Assembly (NCBI GenBank): GCA_937951895.1
Contig: CALFER010000073.1
Span: 13,401-77,400 of the forward strand
Length of the DNA: 64,000 bases
Direction of reading: 5' to 3'
Source of the DNA: an uncultured bacterium
GTDB lineage: Bacteria; CSSED10-310; CALFER01
The position numbers and the translations under genes were made by a program. The stretch's first letter is position 1. Each line of letters starts with the position of its first letter. Shown piece by piece: positions 51,423 through 61,216 of the stretch. The notes under the pieces were generated by a model. That model did no database searches. It worked only from the letters and a program-made list of their open reading frames with translations, and was not told the origin of the DNA.

Positions 51423-53138
51423 GTGAATTTTCCGGCACCCGGTTCCTCGAAAGGCACACCGGATCCGACCAATCCTCTCATTTTGCAATCCGACCGGTCG
51501 ATGCTCCTGCACACGGACAATCCGAAGTATGCCGAAGCGCGCGATCATCTGGCTCCCTTTGCCGAACTGGTCAAGAGTCCCGAGTATGTTCATACCTATC
51601 GGATCACACCGTTGTCTCTATGGAATGCAGCAGCCACGGGGATCACAGCCGATATCATTCTCGACACGCTGATCCGGTACAGCCGTTACCCGGTACCTGC
51701 GACCATTACAACCGAGATCCGCGACTACATGGCCCGGTATGGAAAGTTATGGCTGGAAGCGTCATCCGGGGGTGATGATCTGCGGCTCCGGAGCGACGAT
51801 GAGACCCTGATGCTGGAACTGATGAATCTCCCACGCCTCCAGCCGTTTCTCGGAACCGTCATCGACTCCAGATCGATCCGTGTCCCCCACGGCATCAGAG
51901 GGCATCTCAAACAGGCGTTGATCAAGCACGGGTTCCCGGTTGAGGATCGTGCGGGGTACCGGCCTGGCAAGCCGCTCGAAATCGATCTCCGAACCGACAC
52001 ACTCGGGGGGGAACCCCTCCGATTGCGATATTATCAGGAGGAGTCGGTCGGGAATTTCTGGGCGGGAGGTTCTGAATTCGGAGGCAGTGGTGTCATCGCG
52101 CTGCCCTGCGGCGCCGGCAAGACTCTCGTGGGGATGGCCGTCATGTCGCGCGTACGGCAATACACGCTGATTCTGGTCACCAATGTCACCGCGCTGCATC
52201 AGTGGCGTGACGAATTGCTCGACAAGACGACGCTGACACCGGATCAGATCGGGGAATACAGCGGGGCGGTCAAGGAGTTCAAGCCGGTGACGATCACCAC
52301 CTATCAGATCCTGACGTATCGTCGTCGCAAGGAAGAGGAGTTCCTGCATATGCCGCTGTTCAACCGCCAGGAATGGGGGTTGGTCATCTATGACGAGGTA
52401 CATCTGCTTCCGGCACCGGTTTTCCGATTCACCGCAGAGGTGCAGTCCAAGCGCAGGCTGGGTTTGACGGCGACGCTGGTGCGGGAGGATCATCGCGAGG
52501 ATGATGTTTTCAGCCTGATCGGTCCGAAAAAGTACGACGTCCCCTGGAAGGTGCTCGAGGAACAGGGATGGATCGCACAGGCAGTCTGTACGGAAGTGCG
52601 GATCGAAATGCCGTCGTCTCTGCGAATGGAATACGCCATGGCCTCGCCGCGCGACAAGTATCGTGTCGCAGCCACGAACCGGGCGAAAACCGGGGTGGCC
52701 CGGCAGATTGTCGCACGCTTCCCCGGCGAAAATACTCTCATTATTGGCCAGTATCTCGATCAACTGCACGACATCGCCCGGGAACTCGATGCGCCGGTCA
52801 TCACGGGTGAGACTCCCAATGAGGAGCGCGAGTGTTTGTATGATTCGTTCCGGCGAGGCGTCACTCCCGTTCTCGTCGTCTCGAAAGTCGCGAATTTCGC
52901 GATCGACCTGCCCGAGGCGAGTGTGGCGATCCAGATTTCGGGAACATTCGGTTCGCGGCAGGAAGAGGCCCAGCGACTGGGACGAATCCTGCGACCGAAG
53001 AAGCGCGGGTGCCCGGCACGCTTCTTTACTCTCGTATCGCGCGACACTCAGGATCAGGATTTTTCACTCAATCGACAGCTTTTTCTGACCGAACAGGGAT
53101 ATTCCTATCGAATCGTGAGCGAATCTGAGTTAGACTGA
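51423..53138 (+). CDS. XPB/Rad25-type superfamily 2 DNA helicase
   Basis: A 571-residue bacterial XPB homologue. The N-terminal region NPLILQSDRSMLLHTDNP and VHTYRITPLSLWNAAATGI matches mycobacterial-type XPB. Walker A is LPCGAGKT (near 227), the helicase box YDEVH replaces DEAH (near 323), and the XPB RED motif is VREDHREDDVF (near 355). Helicase C ends with QRLGRILRPKKRG. It is an ATP-dependent 3'-5' helicase, presumably for repair. A GTG start at 51423 is used because the conserved N-terminus begins before the first ATG at 51501. The Lon-like gene follows 28 bases later. Confidence 0.9.
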   Translation: MNFPAPGSSKGTPDPTNPLILQSDRSMLLHTDNPKYAEARDHLAPFAELVKSPEYVHTYRITPLSLWNAAATGITADIILDTLIRYSRYPVPATITTEIRDYMARYGKLWLEASSGGDDLRLRSDDETLMLELMNLPRLQPFLGTVIDSRSIRVPHGIRGHLKQALIKHGFPVEDRAGYRPGKPLEIDLRTDTLGGEPLRLRYYQEESVGNFWAGGSEFGGSGVIALPCGAGKTLVGMAVMSRVRQYTLILVTNVTALHQWRDELLDKTTLTPDQIGEYSGAVKEFKPVTITTYQILTYRRRKEEEFLHMPLFNRQEWGLVIYDEVHLLPAPVFRFTAEVQSKRRLGLTATLVREDHREDDVFSLIGPKKYDVPWKVLEEQGWIAQAVCTEVRIEMPSSLRMEYAMASPRDKYRVAATNRAKTGVARQIVARFPGENTLIIGQYLDQLHDIARELDAPVITGETPNEERECLYDSFRRGVTPVLVVSKVANFAIDLPEASVAIQISGTFGSRQEEAQRLGRILRPKKRGCPARFFTLVSRDTQDQDFSLNRQLFLTEQGYSYRIVSESELD

Positions 53139-53166
53139 GAGTCAGGAACTTTTCGTGGGAGGGACT

Positions 53167-55719
53167 ATGAAAGAACAACTGCGTAAGCCGAAACCACCGA
53201 AAGAACTGAACGTCGAGCAATTGAGATGGACATGCCCTGAGGAACTGTTCGAGTTTTCGTGTACACGTGAGATCAAGAACAACGCGGGCATCATCGGCCA
53301 GACACGCGCGATCCGCGCGATCAAGGCCGGGCTGGAGATCAAACATCCCGGCTACAACATCTTCGTGTCGGGCCTTACCGGAACCGGCCGATCGACGACG
53401 GTCCGCGAGATTCTGACCAAACTCGATCGCCGTCAGAAGATTCTCGATGATCTGCTCTACGTGCATAACTTCAAATACCCCGATCAGCCCAGACTCATCC
53501 GACTGCCTGCCGGGCAGGGGAAAAAATTCCGAAAGGACATGGATTCGCTGATTGAAGCATTCAATCGACATCTGCCGGGGATCTATGAAAGCGATGCCTA
53601 CAAGCAGGAGGTCGAAGCGATCACCGATGGATATCACTCGAAGGAACGGAAGCTGTTTACGGATTTCGAGAAAAAAGTGGCGGATGCCGGTTTTGCGGTC
53701 GTGAAGATTCAGATGGGCACGTTCACCCGCCCGGATCTGATGCCCTCGATCGAGGACAAACCGATGCCCTTCGACGAGCTGGAAAAACTCGTGGAAGAAG
53801 GCAAATTTGACGCCGAGCAGTTCAAGGAGATGCAGTCCCGTTACATTGAACTCCGAAAAGAACTCGAAAAACTCCTCGCCGCCGGACGGGCTCTCGAACG
53901 TGAGCTCCAGTCGGAGATCGAGAAGGCGATCCGGCGGTTCGGACTGCCGTGCGTCGACAGTCTGGTCAACGATATCCGGGAACGGTACAAGAACGAGATT
54001 GTCGGATTGTATCTGGATGAGATCCGGGATTATTCACTGGACGAGATCGAGATCTTCATCAAGAAGGAAGACAAGCAGGCCGCGATGGCGCAGATGATGG
54101 GACCGGCATCTCCCAGCGACCCGTTCCGGTTTTTCCGTGTCAATCTGCTGGTCGACAATTCCGATCGGAAAAATGCTCCGGCAATCCTCGAAACGGTACC
54201 CAATTACAAGAATCTGTTCGGAACGATCGAAAAAGTGGTGGATCGGAGCGGAAACTGGGTCTCCGATTTTCTCAATATCAAAGCCGGCTCGATTCTGCGC
54301 GCCAACGGCGGATTTCTCGTGATCAATCTCCTGGACGCCATCGGAGAACCCTTCGTCTGGCAGACATTGAAACGGACTCTGAAATACGGACAGGTCGAAA
54401 TCGAAAATCCGGAATCGTTCATCTTCTTCGGTCAGACCGCGCTGAAGCCGGAAGCCATCAAAATCGATCTGAAAATTGTGCTCATCGGCGATAAAAGTCA
54501 TTATCTGCTGCTGTTCAATTACGACGAGGATTTCAAGAAAATCTTCAAGATTTCTGCCGATTTCGACGATCGCATGGATCGCACGGACCAGCATCTGCAG
54601 GACTACGCCTGCTTCATCAAGCGTCTGACCAGCCAGGAGGGAATCCCGTCTTTCTCACCCTCCGGCGTCGCCGCGATCATCGAGGAAAGCATCCGGATGG
54701 CGGATCGCCAGACCAAATTGTCCGCACGGTTTTCCGACGTCGCCGATCTGATCCGCGAATCCGGCTATATCGCGGGGGCGAAAACCGAGACCCTTGTCGA
54801 GAGATCCCATGTGCTGAAAGCCGTTCGGGAACGCATCGACCGGAGATCTCTGATCGAGGAAAACATTCAGGAGTATATCGATCAGGGACTGGTGATGATC
54901 GATACCTCGGGGATGAAAATCGGTCGCATCAACGGCCTGGCTGTCTACGATTACGGAGAGTATTCATTTGGCAAACCCGCCCGGATCACCTGCACCATCA
55001 GTCTCGGACGCAGCGGCATCATCAATATCGAGCGGGAATCGGAATTATCGGGGAAAATTCATGACAAAGGCATGCAGATTCTTTCGGGCTACCTCCGCAT
55101 GCGCTTCGCTCAGGACAAACCGCTCGCATTCACGGCGTCGATCTGTTTCGAGCAATCCTATGGCGGAATCGATGGCGACAGCGCCTCCTCCACCGAACTC
55201 TATCTCCTGCTCTCAACTCTCGCCAACCTGCCCATCCGACAGGATATCGCCGTCACCGGATCGGTGAATCAGTACGGAGAAATCCAGCCGATCGGCGGGG
55301 TCAATCAGAAGATCGAGGGATTTTATGAGGTCTGCCGGAATCGGAAACTGACCGGGAAACAAGGTGTCATCATCCCTCAGCAGAACGTCGGGGATCTCCA
55401 GTTGCAACCCGAGGTCGTCGAGGCTGTGCGCAAAGGGAAGTTCCATATTTTCGCCGTTGAGACCATCGATCAGGGGATTGAGATACTGACGGGGGTCAAG
55501 GCGGGGATCCGCACGTCCGGAAAATGGGAAGCCCAGACCGTCAACAGTCTCGTGGATCAGCGTCTGCGGGAGCTTGCGACGGGGATTCAGGAGTTTTACG
55601 CGACCGCCGAGGAAAAGTCGGACAAGAAGGTGGAACGTCCCAAAAAGGGACCGCCCAAGCCGCCACCGCCGCCGAAACAGCCGACGCGCAAGGACGACGA
55701 CGAACCCGATATCGGATAG
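53167..55719 (+). CDS. Lon-like ATP-dependent protease (LonB/AAA_32 family)
   Basis: An 850-residue protein starting at the ATG at 53167, preceded by GGAGGG (a GTG 12 bases earlier would include the ribosome site). The AAA part has GIIGQTRAIRAIKAGLEI and the P-loop SGLTGTGRSTT near residue 69, interrupted by a long coiled region (about 150-330). The S16 protease domain near the end holds the Ser in GDSASSTELY (Ser672) and the Lys in NQKIEGFYEV (Lys715), plus TGSVNQYGEIQPIGGV. There is no membrane helix. It degrades damaged proteins. A charged Pro/Lys-rich tail ends the protein. It is cotranscribed with the helicase and convergent with the GGDEF gene (7-base gap). Confidence 0.92.
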   Translation: MKEQLRKPKPPKELNVEQLRWTCPEELFEFSCTREIKNNAGIIGQTRAIRAIKAGLEIKHPGYNIFVSGLTGTGRSTTVREILTKLDRRQKILDDLLYVHNFKYPDQPRLIRLPAGQGKKFRKDMDSLIEAFNRHLPGIYESDAYKQEVEAITDGYHSKERKLFTDFEKKVADAGFAVVKIQMGTFTRPDLMPSIEDKPMPFDELEKLVEEGKFDAEQFKEMQSRYIELRKELEKLLAAGRALERELQSEIEKAIRRFGLPCVDSLVNDIRERYKNEIVGLYLDEIRDYSLDEIEIFIKKEDKQAAMAQMMGPASPSDPFRFFRVNLLVDNSDRKNAPAILETVPNYKNLFGTIEKVVDRSGNWVSDFLNIKAGSILRANGGFLVINLLDAIGEPFVWQTLKRTLKYGQVEIENPESFIFFGQTALKPEAIKIDLKIVLIGDKSHYLLLFNYDEDFKKIFKISADFDDRMDRTDQHLQDYACFIKRLTSQEGIPSFSPSGVAAIIEESIRMADRQTKLSARFSDVADLIRESGYIAGAKTETLVERSHVLKAVRERIDRRSLIEENIQEYIDQGLVMIDTSGMKIGRINGLAVYDYGEYSFGKPARITCTISLGRSGIINIERESELSGKIHDKGMQILSGYLRMRFAQDKPLAFTASICFEQSYGGIDGDSASSTELYLLLSTLANLPIRQDIAVTGSVNQYGEIQPIGGVNQKIEGFYEVCRNRKLTGKQGVIIPQQNVGDLQLQPEVVEAVRKGKFHIFAVETIDQGIEILTGVKAGIRTSGKWEAQTVNSLVDQRLRELATGIQEFYATAEEKSDKKVERPKKGPPKPPPPPKQPTRKDDDEPDIG

Positions 55720-55726
55720 GGTGTAA

Positions 55727-58700
55727 TCAGTCTTCCGAATCGAGCCATTTCTGGGCTTTGATCCGATCGCGCTCCGAACCGATCTCGGCAAAGACATCCC
55801 GTGCTTCCGTGAGAAGATGGCTGCTGAGGATGATATTGCCGTCTCGTTTATGAACCATCCCCTGTTCCAGAATACACATGGCGGCTTCGTATCGGTTTCC
55901 GAGTTCGACATAGATCGGATGGGCTCGCTGGAACTGCTGCAGCGACGCCACGGAATCCTCGCGGATCCGCTCGACGCGCCCGAGCATGAACGCGGCGCGG
56001 GCACGACCGTGCGGGTCGCCGAACAACTCGTTGACTTCCAGAAAATCCAGGGCGGTCTGCCGTGCCTCTTCCAGTTTCACCTCCGCAAGCAGGATCGAGA
56101 TCCTTGCAACGGAAAGATTGCGGCGGGCGACACCCAGGTCGTAATCGGTATTGTATTCTTCGGCGCGGTTGAGCAGATCGCGGGCCTGATTCAGCTTTCC
56201 TTCCTCGAGATGCTGGTCGATCATGATGGTCAGGCAGGTCACGATTCCGGGGATGTCACGAGCCATCTCACGGATATCCAGGGCGCGTTTGATATAATCG
56301 ACCGATGTCCGGAGCTCGCCTTTTCGGAAATAGATGACACCGAGACGCTCGAAGGGATCAGCCAGGGCCGCGATATGGTTCAGATTCTCTTCGATTTTGA
56401 TGCACTTGAAGTACCAGTTGAGAGCATCTTCCCAGCGGCTGCCTTCGAGAAACATTTCGGCGAGTTTGCTGTATGAGCGGCTGATTCGGGCAAGATCCTT
56501 CTTGTCACGGCGAAACTCGAGGCTTTCGGAGTACAGCCGCACTGCGGCGTCACGATGCCCCAGAAAATGCTCGGCATCGCCCGCGAGGTCGAGAAAGTCG
56601 GACAGTTCGATCGTCTGATCCTGCTTCCGCAGGATCTCGATGCAGCGATGACTCTGTTCAAGACACGCCTCGTACTCTCCCCGATGCAGCAGCAGTTTGC
56701 ACTTGCAGGCATCCAGACGGATCTGTTCGATCCGATCCTGTTCGGGATCGAGGTGCTGTTCGGCCTGTTCGATCTGCTGGATCGTTTCTTCGACGCGCCC
56801 GTTTTCAACATATACCTCGGCCATCTGCCGATGAATCTGAGCGCGGCGCAAGGGTGTCAGCGAACCTTTCCCGTATTCGAGCGCCGCGGCAAATTCCTTG
56901 ATCGCCCGCACACTCCGCCCCTGATCTTTCAGGATGACCCCGAGCTTTTCATGCAGAACGCTGATCTCCTTGAAATACTTCGCGTGGTTCGACGAGACCA
57001 GTTTCAGGGCGCTCGAGTAATACCGGATCGCGGAGCCTTCCGCATGGAGTTCATACGCCTTGTCTCCCGCCTCGAAGCACAGCGCAACAGCCTTGTCGGT
57101 CATCCCGGCCTTGGTGTAATGGTAAATCAATTCACCCGCGACAAGCTCGGTATTGCCCTGGTGGAGACGTTCGAGGGCGGCCGTGACAGACTGATGGGTC
57201 AGCCTCCGCCGCCTCGATTCCATCTCATCATACAAAACCTCCCGGATCTTGTTGTGCGCAAACCGATAACGCTCGGTCGCCCTCCCGGATGTCTCGCGTA
57301 CGATCATCTGCATGTATTCGAGACGCTCCAGCACATCGAGCAGATGGCCTTCGTTCCGCCCCGTAACGAACTGCAGCGTATCGAAATCGAAGACCCACCC
57401 GATCACCGCCGCAATGGAAAAAATCTGCCGGTCTTCGGAATCCAGCCGGTTCAATCGGTTCGAAATCATCTCACGGATCGAGGGTGGCGCGTCCACCTTG
57501 CTGATCTCACCCACCTGCCATCCGTTCGGCGTTCGCCTCAGCAGATTGCTCTCGATCAGCGACTTCAGCATCTCCTCGATAAAAAACGGATTGCCTTCGC
57601 TCTCACGATGAATCCGATCCGTAAACTCGGCCGGCAGGGCCTGCCCGAGACGCGCATTGACCAACTCACGCGTACGGGCACGATTCAAGCGGACCAATCC
57701 GACCGGAATCACCCGGACGATCGCCTTGAACGCATTCAAGGTCTCAACGAACGGCGCGTTCCCCGGACCGGTCTCGTGAATGTCCCCCTCCCGGCAGGTG
57801 CCAACCAGCAGGATCCGATCCTCGCGCGCATTCCGCATCAGATAGATCAGAAACTTCATGCTCGCTTCGTCCAGCCACTGAATATCATCCAGACAGATGA
57901 TGAGGGGAGCCGTGCCCGCGATCCGGCGGAAGTATTGCGAAATTGCGTCGAAGAGGTGGAACTCCTCCTGCCCCGGCGTGCGGGAAAATCCGTTCTGGAT
58001 TTCCAGACGGGCTGGATCGAGATCCGGGAGGAGCGACAGGAACTCCGTCCGCTGAAACTCCGAAAGCTCGATCATATAGCGGTACGCGAGCTGCGAGTGC
58101 TGGGTGAAATATCTCCGGAGCATCTCACGGATCGGCTGATACGGGATGAAGCGCGTATGATCGAAACAGGTATCCGAAAACACCACCGCGCCGGTCTGCG
58201 TCGCCCTCGCGATAAACTCGTTCAAAACCCGCGTCCGCCCCACACCCGGCTCCCCGGACACAAAGATGCACGCACTCCGTCCGTTGACAACGTCCGTCAG
58301 AGTCCGGACCATCTGGAACAACTCTTCATCACGTCCGACGATACGCACATCGGACAAGCGGAATTCGGATTCTTTGTCACCCTGATCGAGTTTCGCGTTG
58401 GCAACTCGGTTGCGACCCAGCCGTTTCGCGGTATAGAGACCCTTGTCGGCCGATGAAATCAAACTGTCAGCCTCGTCGCCATCGATCGGAAAGATCGCCA
58501 GCCCGATGCTCGTCGTCACCTTCAGAACCGGATCGCCATGAAACAACGTTTCGGCCACCGCCGACCGGATCCGCTCCGCAATGATCAACGCCTCACGCTG
58601 CCCGCACTCCGGAAGCAAAATGATGAATTCATCGCCGGCATACCGCGCAACCAGATCGAACGGACGAACACTCGATGAGAGAATCTCGGCGAAATCAGTC

Positions 58701-58927
58701 AATAAACGGTCGCCGCGGAGATGTCCGTAGAGGTCGTTGACGGATTTGAGGCCATCGAGATCGAGCAGGAGCACTGCCATCTCACGATCCGACCGTCTCG
58801 CCCGCTCCATTTCCTCGTTCAGACGAAACTTGAAATACCTCCGATTGTACAATCCGGTCAGTTCATCCGTGATCGCCAGTCGTTTCAACTCTTCAGGAGG
58901 AAATGGATAGGAGCGCATCTGAACCAT
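55727..58927 (-). CDS. GGDEF domain fused to AAA-type ATPase and TPR region
   Basis: A 1066-residue protein if begun at the ATG at 58927 (AAGGGA upstream); an ATG three codons later is possible. Residues about 15-175 form a diguanylate cyclase domain with signature AGDEF near 98 and an inhibitory-site RPFD five residues before it, so both activity and product feedback are likely. From about 210 a STAND-like ATPase follows: Walker A GEPGVGRT (near 225) and Walker B LIICLDDIQWLDE. The C-terminal 500 residues are TPR-like repeats. The layout resembles MalT/AAA_16 signalling proteins, but with GGDEF in place of a kinase or HTH. It may tie cyclic di-GMP synthesis to a ligand sensed by the TPRs. 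Confidence 0.88.
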   Translation of the reverse strand: MVQMRSYPFPPEELKRLAITDELTGLYNRRYFKFRLNEEMERARRSDREMAVLLLDLDGLKSVNDLYGHLRGDRLLTDFAEILSSSVRPFDLVARYAGDEFIILLPECGQREALIIAERIRSAVAETLFHGDPVLKVTTSIGLAIFPIDGDEADSLISSADKGLYTAKRLGRNRVANAKLDQGDKESEFRLSDVRIVGRDEELFQMVRTLTDVVNGRSACIFVSGEPGVGRTRVLNEFIARATQTGAVVFSDTCFDHTRFIPYQPIREMLRRYFTQHSQLAYRYMIELSEFQRTEFLSLLPDLDPARLEIQNGFSRTPGQEEFHLFDAISQYFRRIAGTAPLIICLDDIQWLDEASMKFLIYLMRNAREDRILLVGTCREGDIHETGPGNAPFVETLNAFKAIVRVIPVGLVRLNRARTRELVNARLGQALPAEFTDRIHRESEGNPFFIEEMLKSLIESNLLRRTPNGWQVGEISKVDAPPSIREMISNRLNRLDSEDRQIFSIAAVIGWVFDFDTLQFVTGRNEGHLLDVLERLEYMQMIVRETSGRATERYRFAHNKIREVLYDEMESRRRRLTHQSVTAALERLHQGNTELVAGELIYHYTKAGMTDKAVALCFEAGDKAYELHAEGSAIRYYSSALKLVSSNHAKYFKEISVLHEKLGVILKDQGRSVRAIKEFAAALEYGKGSLTPLRRAQIHRQMAEVYVENGRVEETIQQIEQAEQHLDPEQDRIEQIRLDACKCKLLLHRGEYEACLEQSHRCIEILRKQDQTIELSDFLDLAGDAEHFLGHRDAAVRLYSESLEFRRDKKDLARISRSYSKLAEMFLEGSRWEDALNWYFKCIKIEENLNHIAALADPFERLGVIYFRKGELRTSVDYIKRALDIREMARDIPGIVTCLTIMIDQHLEEGKLNQARDLLNRAEEYNTDYDLGVARRNLSVARISILLAEVKLEEARQTALDFLEVNELFGDPHGRARAAFMLGRVERIREDSVASLQQFQRAHPIYVELGNRYEAAMCILEQGMVHKRDGNIILSSHLLTEARDVFAEIGSERDRIKAQKWLDSED

Positions 58928-59080
58928 GGATCGACCGTCCCTTTCTCGAAATGAAAGTATCGACGAAATCCGATTCCATTTCAAGCAAAGCGCGTTCCTT
59001 TATCGCAAACAGCCCTTTGGATTCATGTCGATATCGTTTATGATCTGAGAAAGCCGGATGACCGGCTGGGGAGCGCACAC

Positions 59081-60589
59081 ATGCATTCGAGTTACAGAAT
59101 CCTGATGATTGGAGCGTTGTTCCTGCCGCGATTGCTCCGCTTCCTGCATCCGGATGTTCAGATCGAGGATCCGAATTACATCTATGGAGCCTTCCTGATC
59201 CTCAGGGGATTCACTCCGTTTATCGACTTCGCCCAACCCAATCCGCCGTTGCTCGAATCCCTGATCGCTCTGCTCTACATGCTCTTCGGCATATCGTACC
59301 GCATTCCCGAGTTGCTGTCGGCGCTGGCGTTTTTCGGCCAATCGATCCTGATCTGGCGTCTCGGGGCGAGATGGTTCAACGAGCGTGCCGGTGTGCTGGC
59401 CTCCCTGCTCTTCGCATCGCATTTTCTGCCGTTCCGGTATCATCTGTTCGAACGCGAGACATTCGCGACACTCGCTCTGAGCGGCGCTCTGCTGATACTC
59501 GCGCGTTCCAGACCGACTTTCCGGCAATCCTTTTTCGCGGGAATCCTGTCCGCGCTGGCATACGCCTGCAAGCAGACCGCCCTGATCCCCTTCGCGGGCA
59601 TGCTCGCCGCCATGCTCATCACACCGTCCCTCCGGCGCGCGGCAATCCGAACCGCACTCGTGTTCACCGGAATGCTCGGAATCATGACCGCCGTTTACAG
59701 CGCACTGTACGGCGTTCATTATCTGAGGCAGACGTTCTGGTTTCACTTCATCAAAGGCGCGGTCGCCCCCTGGCAGATCAAGGCATTCTGGACGCTGGGC
59801 GCACTCGGGTTCACCGCTCCCGTAGCTCTCGCCGCCATCGCCTTTCTCCATTCCCCCTCCCGTTCACGAATCTGGATTCCATTCGCACTGCTGTCCGCGG
59901 ACCTCCTGTTCTTCTGGTTCATCACCGGTGCGTTCTGGCCGCACTATCTGCTCTCGACACTCGTTCCCGTCACCCTGCTCGCGGGATATACCCTCGACGC
60001 GATCCTGTCGCCGACACCCACACCCCTCCGAAAGATGATCGCCGCCATTCTGATCGCGATCCCGTTTGGAGCCATTCTGTCGATCGACCCAGGCATCCTG
60101 ACGGGTAAGGGTGCCGTCGAGCATTTCGGTTTTCAGGGAACTCCCCGCGAAGAGGTAGCGGCCTGCAGCGCATTCGTGCGGGCGCATTCCGATCCGTCGG
60201 ATCTGATGACATCCGACCCCTTCATCGCGCTCGAGTGCCGGCGGATCGAAGTCGTCAACTTCAAAGACAACTGGGGTCTGGTGTTGTGGATGAACGAGAT
60301 GATCGAGCGGGGCGAGTATCGCTCGGCACTCGAGACCATGAGTCGATCGACGTTCGGCGACATCCGGCTGGCATCGCATCGCTACTGGATGCCGCAGGTG
60401 GAACAGGCGTTCCGGGACGGACGGATCGGCGTCATCATCCCGAATTATGAACTCCCGCTGAGTCCGGAATGGATGGAGGCACACGGGTTCGAACGAGGTT
60501 TCCGGAACACGGCGTATGATGTCTGGATCCGGCGTGACGCGGCATCAGAGCCGGCAGACGATGCGCCAGACGAGCCCATCCGGCAGTAG
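59081..60589 (+). CDS. Multi-pass membrane glycosyltransferase (PMT/ArnT-like)
   Basis: A 502-residue protein with about ten to eleven hydrophobic segments. The first loop after helix 1 holds EDPNYIYGAFLILRG and FAQPNPPLLESL, where the acidic residues match the catalytic first loop of GT-C fold enzymes using polyprenyl-phosphate sugars. LFERETFATLALSGALLIL and ACKQTALIPFAGMLAA also fit. The last 140 residues are a soluble domain (HSDPSDLMTSDPFIALEC). It probably glycosylates protein or lipid on the outer face of the inner membrane. GGGAG lies 7 bases before the ATG. Its 3' end overlaps the convergent unknown gene by 45 bases. Confidence 0.78.
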   Translation: MHSSYRILMIGALFLPRLLRFLHPDVQIEDPNYIYGAFLILRGFTPFIDFAQPNPPLLESLIALLYMLFGISYRIPELLSALAFFGQSILIWRLGARWFNERAGVLASLLFASHFLPFRYHLFERETFATLALSGALLILARSRPTFRQSFFAGILSALAYACKQTALIPFAGMLAAMLITPSLRRAAIRTALVFTGMLGIMTAVYSALYGVHYLRQTFWFHFIKGAVAPWQIKAFWTLGALGFTAPVALAAIAFLHSPSRSRIWIPFALLSADLLFFWFITGAFWPHYLLSTLVPVTLLAGYTLDAILSPTPTPLRKMIAAILIAIPFGAILSIDPGILTGKGAVEHFGFQGTPREEVAACSAFVRAHSDPSDLMTSDPFIALECRRIEVVNFKDNWGLVLWMNEMIERGEYRSALETMSRSTFGDIRLASHRYWMPQVEQAFRDGRIGVIIPNYELPLSPEWMEAHGFERGFRNTAYDVWIRRDAASEPADDAPDEPIRQ

Positions 60590-61216
60590 ATTCGCCCGCT
60601 CGCCACTCGCCATGCTCCTCGAACACACCATCTGCCCGGTATCACATTCGATGAACTGCTCCGCCCGGCGCTTTGCGGAGGGATCGAGTGGTACCGCGGA
60701 GATTCTGAGGCAGACCGAGGAGCGCTCACCGATGGTCACCCGGCAGGCATCCTCGACGGTCTGGCGGTACGATACTTCAGCCATCCGGTCACCCCGGATG
60801 TACCGATCGGTCGCAATCCAGGCATCACCGGGTTGAATGGTGAGGGGAAAGCGGCAATCGACATCTTCAATGGTCCCCCCGCCATCCGGCGTCCGGATCT
60901 CACGCATCACAAGCCGGATCGCGCCATCCTCATCCCGCGGATCGATCCAGTGCAACCGTTCACTCTGAATCTTCCCATCCCGTTTCTCGAGCCATCGAAC
61001 CTCAATCAACTCACGCCCCGCACACAGAATCGGGCCGGATGAGTGCGCCGTCCGCACCCCGGACAAACGCCCGTCATCGGCAGGATACTCGGCGATCTCC
61101 AACCCGACACCGATGACTACGGGATCCCCGGTCGACGGCAGGCAGGTCAACGTCACACGACCCGAGAACCCGGTCGGCGCGATCTGAATGTCGGGAAGCA
61201 TATCGGGATGATTCAT
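60545..61216 (-). CDS. Hypothetical protein coupled to radical SAM gene
   Basis: A 223-residue soluble protein of unknown family, mainly beta by pattern (FSGRVTLTCLPS, LIEVRWLEKRDGKIQSERL, CRFPLTIQPGDAWIATDRYI). No signal peptide or motif is evident. The ATG overlaps the stop of the upstream radical SAM gene by 4 bases, so the two are translated together and may work on one substrate. The 3' end runs 45 bases into the convergent glycosyltransferase gene. Confidence 0.6.
   Translation of the reverse strand: MNHPDMLPDIQIAPTGFSGRVTLTCLPSTGDPVVIGVGLEIAEYPADDGRLSGVRTAHSSGPILCAGRELIEVRWLEKRDGKIQSERLHWIDPRDEDGAIRLVMREIRTPDGGGTIEDVDCRFPLTIQPGDAWIATDRYIRGDRMAEVSYRQTVEDACRVTIGERSSVCLRISAVPLDPSAKRRAEQFIECDTGQMVCSRSMASGERANLLPDGLVWRIVCRL

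Noticed and set aside
56555..58456. Long open frame (633 codons) on the plus strand
   Set aside because: It is antisense to the GGDEF-ATPase-TPR gene, has no ribosome site or recognisable domain, and reflects GC-rich codon use on the real strand.
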